Below are positions 60,296 through 62,500 of a DNA stretch of 62,500 nucleotides, piece after piece (position 1 is the first letter of the stretch; each line of letters begins with the position of its first letter). The position numbers and the translations under genes were made by a program. Under the pieces are notes generated by a model, which searched no databases, was not told the origin of the DNA, and saw nothing but the letters and a program-made list of their open reading frames with translations. This DNA comes from an uncultured Bacteroidales bacterium (lineage in GTDB: Bacteria > Bacteroidota > Bacteroidia > Bacteroidales > UBA932). The DNA lies in assembly GCA_946410455.1 (NCBI GenBank), contig CAMKAJ010000012.1, positions 1 through 62,500 of the forward strand. The letters run 5' to 3'.

Positions 60296-60595
60296 TTATT
60301 CCGAACGGTCGAAGCCTTCAGCAATAGAGGCGGGAACATATCCTTCTGCGGCAGCACAGGCATCAGGAGAATTGTTAAACTGGCAGGGGGTACCTATGGC
60401 CAGCAGTACCTTGTTGAGAGCCTCTCTAATGTCTGAGTATTGCATTGCCAGCTCGCTCGTGTAAGGGAACACGGCATAAGCATACGGCAACTGTTCGCCT
60501 ACGGGTAGAGAATCCTCGTCGTCGTAGTAGAAAGTTGCTGAGGTGCCTCCGCTTTGGGGCTGGGCAATGTAACGGGGTTTTTTACCGGAATCCAT
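60296..60595 (-). CDS. Small protein of unknown function
   Basis: A 99-residue protein with no signal, membrane segment or domain I recognise. It is rich in Ala, Tyr and acidic residues (YYDDEDSLP; YAVFPYTSELAMQYSDI; CQFNNSPDACAAAEGYVP). Two Cys residues are near the C-terminus. The ATG at 60595 (MDSGKKPRY) is chosen over the frame start at 60628, which overlaps the -7 element. First gene of an operon with the ThiL-like and DUF4923 genes; the exact promoter supports it being real. Confidence 0.68.
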   Translation of the reverse strand: MDSGKKPRYIAQPQSGGTSATFYYDDEDSLPVGEQLPYAYAVFPYTSELAMQYSDIREALNKVLLAIGTPCQFNNSPDACAAAEGYVPASIAEGFDRSE

Positions 60596-60625
60596 ATTCA
60601 AAGTAAAAAAATATTGGTCGACATA

Positions 60626-60633
60626 CAAAGATA
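60626..60633 (-). promoter_or_regulatory. -7 promoter element for the 60595-58677 operon
   Basis: Minus-strand TATCTTTG, exact TAnnTTTG, 30 nt before the ATG at 60595. It is 4 bp from the opposing element at 60638-60645. Confidence 0.6.
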
Positions 60634-60637
60634 ATAT

Positions 60638-60645
60638 TATTTTTG
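60638..60645 (+). promoter_or_regulatory. -7 promoter element for the DUF2207 gene
   Basis: TATTTTTG, exact TAnnTTTG, ending 5 nt before the ATG at 60651, so the leader would be at most a few bases. Confidence 0.6.
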
Positions 60646-60650
60646 CGTCT

Positions 60651-62327
60651 ATGAAACGGTTTATTTTTCTCGCTTTTTTCTTACTGTCCTCTTTGGGCCT
60701 TGGCGCCCAGGAGATCAGGTCGATTGACCTAAGGGTCTATATAGACGACGAAGGAGACGCTTATGTCGTTCAGGACTGGGACGTAAATGTAGTTCGCGGC
60801 ACCGAATGGTACATCCCCATCGCCGCCTGGAAGGGCGGCAGCGTAAGGGGGCTTAAGGTAGAAGAAAACGGCGAGGAGTTCATCGACGAGGGGCGCGACT
60901 GGGATTCCGACCGCACCCGCGAAGAGAAGGCCGGCCGCAGCGGCATCATCGACAAGGGCAGCGACGGAGTGGAGCTATGCTGGGGCCTTGGCACCCTTGG
61001 CGACCATCAATGGACTGCCGGCTTCGTGGTGCTGGGCCTCGTGCAGTCGCTCAAAGACTACGACGCCTTCAACTTTATGTTCGTCAATCCCGAACTGGTA
61101 GCGGCACCTCAGCACGTATCTATCAGGTTCATAAGGCTGGATGACAAGCCTTTCACGGAAGAGGAAACGCGTTTCTGGGTATTCGGATGCGAAGGCGAGT
61201 CGCAGTTGATGGAAGACGGAACCATTTACTTCGAGAGCACCGAACCTCTTGGCAAATACGACAGCCTCATCGTGATGATGCGCTTCGACAAGGAATTCTT
61301 CCATCCCACGAGTTCCAGGAATATCAAGTTCGAAAAGATGCAGAAGCAGGCCTTCAAAGGAAGTTCCTACAAGAAAGACTCCGGTTGGGACTTCTGGACC
61401 ATCATTGGCGTAATCATCTTCATTGGCGTTCCCGGACTAATTATCCTTCTCGTTATATATCTGATTCTGAGGGACATTGTACTGCTTATCACCGGCCTTG
61501 TGTGGAAGCGCAAGATATTCGGTTCCGCCAAGCCGCGCGGCTGGTATCGCCAGCCCCCGTTCGACGGCAATCTCCCGCTGGCTTACTACCTGCTGCACGA
61601 GGGCAAAAATCTCGTCTTCGCAACCGAGCACCCGGAAAGGGGAATAGGAGCGTACTTCCTTAAATGGATATCCGAGGGGGTTGTAAAGCCTATCAAGACG
61701 GAAAACGGCAAGTACAACCTGGCCTTCCCCGAAACAGCACCGGCATACAAGGATGAATGTGAGAAACATCTGTTCTCCAAGTGTATAGAGGCGGCCGGCT
61801 CCAACAGGATACTGGAGGCCGGCGAGTTCAAGAGCTGGGCGGCAACGCACCACACCAGCGTCGAGAACTGGCCGAACTTAGTAAAGAAAGACGGCGAGGA
61901 TGCTTACAATGCTCTCACCGAAAAGCAGCGCAAGAAGGCCGTTAACCTGCTGGAATTCAAGAACTATCTGTCCGACTTCACCCTCTCCAAGGAGCGCGAG
62001 GTACCCGAGGCGGGCCTCTGGGGCCAATATCTCATTTACGCCCAGCTCTTCGGCATTGCAGATAAGGTTCAGGAAGGTATGTCCAAACTCTATCCTGCCC
62101 AGTTTGCCGAGTACAGCCGCAGCCTCGGCATTGAGCCTTCAGATATGAACCTGATGGTCTCCTATTGGACCAGGAGCACACACGACGCTTACAGGGTGGC
62201 GCACAATGTTTATACTTCCAACACGTCGTCTTCCTCCTCGCGTTCTTCCTCCGGCTACGGCGGCCACTCCTCCCGCGGCGGCGGTGGCGGCTTCTCCGGC
62301 GGCGGCCGCGGCGGCGGCAGCAGGTAG
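60651..62327 (+). CDS. DUF2207 membrane protein
   Basis: A 558-residue protein with a signal peptide (LLSSLGLGAQE). The N-terminal beta domain (about 22-230: LRVYIDDEGDAYVVQDWDVNV, GTEWYIPI, GRSGIIDKG) is a DUF2207-type extracytoplasmic domain. A membrane segment follows at about 248-280 (FWTIIGVIIFIGVPGLIILLVIYL), then a mainly cytoplasmic part and a second hydrophobic zone. The tail is low-complexity, Ser/Gly-rich (GGGGFSGGGRGGGSR), as many of these proteins have. Function unknown. It is monocistronic, divergent from the operon at 60595. Confidence 0.88.
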   Translation: MKRFIFLAFFLLSSLGLGAQEIRSIDLRVYIDDEGDAYVVQDWDVNVVRGTEWYIPIAAWKGGSVRGLKVEENGEEFIDEGRDWDSDRTREEKAGRSGIIDKGSDGVELCWGLGTLGDHQWTAGFVVLGLVQSLKDYDAFNFMFVNPELVAAPQHVSIRFIRLDDKPFTEEETRFWVFGCEGESQLMEDGTIYFESTEPLGKYDSLIVMMRFDKEFFHPTSSRNIKFEKMQKQAFKGSSYKKDSGWDFWTIIGVIIFIGVPGLIILLVIYLILRDIVLLITGLVWKRKIFGSAKPRGWYRQPPFDGNLPLAYYLLHEGKNLVFATEHPERGIGAYFLKWISEGVVKPIKTENGKYNLAFPETAPAYKDECEKHLFSKCIEAAGSNRILEAGEFKSWAATHHTSVENWPNLVKKDGEDAYNALTEKQRKKAVNLLEFKNYLSDFTLSKEREVPEAGLWGQYLIYAQLFGIADKVQEGMSKLYPAQFAEYSRSLGIEPSDMNLMVSYWTRSTHDAYRVAHNVYTSNTSSSSSRSSSGYGGHSSRGGGGGFSGGGRGGGSR

Positions 62328-62351
62328 GTTATCCTTCCTCTTAAATATAGA

Positions 62352-62382
62352 ACGTCCCGGCGGAATTCCGTCGGGACGTTTT
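62352..62382. terminator. Terminator between DUF2207 and secDF
   Basis: A 12-bp stem ACGTCCCGGCGG / CCGTCGGGACGT (one G-T pair) with a 4-nt loop (62352-62379) is followed by TTT on the plus strand. It lies between convergent genes. Confidence 0.78.
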
Positions 62383-62405
62383 CATGTATGCCGTAGCGGC
62401 AAAGA

Positions 62406-62500
62406 TTACTTCTTGCCGAGCTTGCGGGTGCTGTCGTACATGATGGGGGTACCGATCATGATGGAAGCGTAGGTTCCCACGAGGATACCGAGGCACAGGG
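62406..62500 (-). CDS. secDF: C-terminal end of protein translocase SecDF (partial)
   Basis: The last 30 codons read LCLGILVGTYASIMIGTP then IMYDSTRKLGKK and a TAA stop. The GTYxSIxIxxPxxYD pattern is the last membrane helix and tail of SecF-type proteins; in Bacteroidota SecD and SecF are usually fused. The rest of the gene lies beyond the right edge of the window. Confidence 0.7.
   Translation of the reverse strand, partial: LCLGILVGTYASIMIGTPIMYDSTRKLGKK

Noticed and set aside
62206..62472. 88-codon plus-strand open frame at the right edge
   Set aside because: Ala/Pro-rich translation of the glycine-rich DUF2207 tail in another frame, crossing a terminator.

Overview
The window is a 62.5 kb piece of a Bacteroidales chromosome (Bacteroidota), probably from a gut or rumen commensal; genus cannot be fixed from the sequence alone. 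The assignment rests on a SusC/SusD pair, Bacteroidales-type lipoproteins, DUF4923, DUF5106 and Rpn-family genes, and many Bacteroidota -7 promoter elements (TAnnTTTG). I see no rRNA, tRNA, CRISPR array, phage or insertion sequence.

Layout. 1-652 is a repeat-rich non-coding stretch (52-bp tandem repeats, then two families of short palindromes) before a secreted GH3 beta-glucosidase (653-2707, +). 2697-9677 (-) is a mutS operon: mutS, a glycosyltransferase, a CpXC-domain protein and a YfhO-type membrane protein, joined by overlapping start and stop codons. 9734-14046 (-) holds yraN, a sodium:solute symporter, and a lipoprotein-thyA-folA cluster. 14086-24599 (-) is a six-gene polysaccharide utilisation locus (PUL): GH3, GH144-like, SusC, SusD, LamG lipoprotein, GH144-like. 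The pairing of GH144-like and GH3 enzymes suggests growth on beta-1,2-glucan or sophoro-oligosaccharides. 24662-29866 (-) is ychF-galK and a large secreted protein with an HExxH metallopeptidase signature, a propeller-like middle and a barrel-like end. 29889-31211 is an Rpn-family nuclease gene with REP-like hairpins, bounded by a 22-bp direct repeat. After an exonuclease/phosphatase-family gene (+), 32179-38346 (-) is an envelope operon (coaX, outer-membrane barrel, TPR protein, lptC, ppiD-like), followed by mfd (-).

41570-41819 is an 81% A+T gap between divergent mfd and ruvB. Most genes to its left are on the minus strand and most to its right on the plus strand, and it carries DnaA-box-like 9-mers, so it is a candidate replication origin. 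To the right lie ruvB, sdhA-sdhB (no sdhC beside them), hflX and tonB (-), ybeY-mnmG (+), an odd palindrome-rich gap ending in C9G8, ruvA (-), an operon of epimerase-sufS-sufE-DUF59-folK (+), dnaE (+), a minus operon with a ThiL-like protein and DUF4923, a DUF2207 membrane protein (+), and the C-terminal end of secDF (-) at the window edge.

How it works together. The PUL would capture and cut a beta-glucan at the cell surface, import fragments through SusCD powered by a TonB system (a tonB gene is at 46906-47595), and finish them with GH3. No sugar regulator (HTCS, SusR, ECF sigma/anti-sigma) lies beside it. The rest is mostly housekeeping: mismatch, recombination and transcription-coupled repair (mutS, ruvA, ruvB, mfd), folate/thymidylate (folA, thyA, folK), Fe-S biogenesis (sufS, sufE, DUF59) and LPS/outer-membrane assembly (lptC, ppiD-like).
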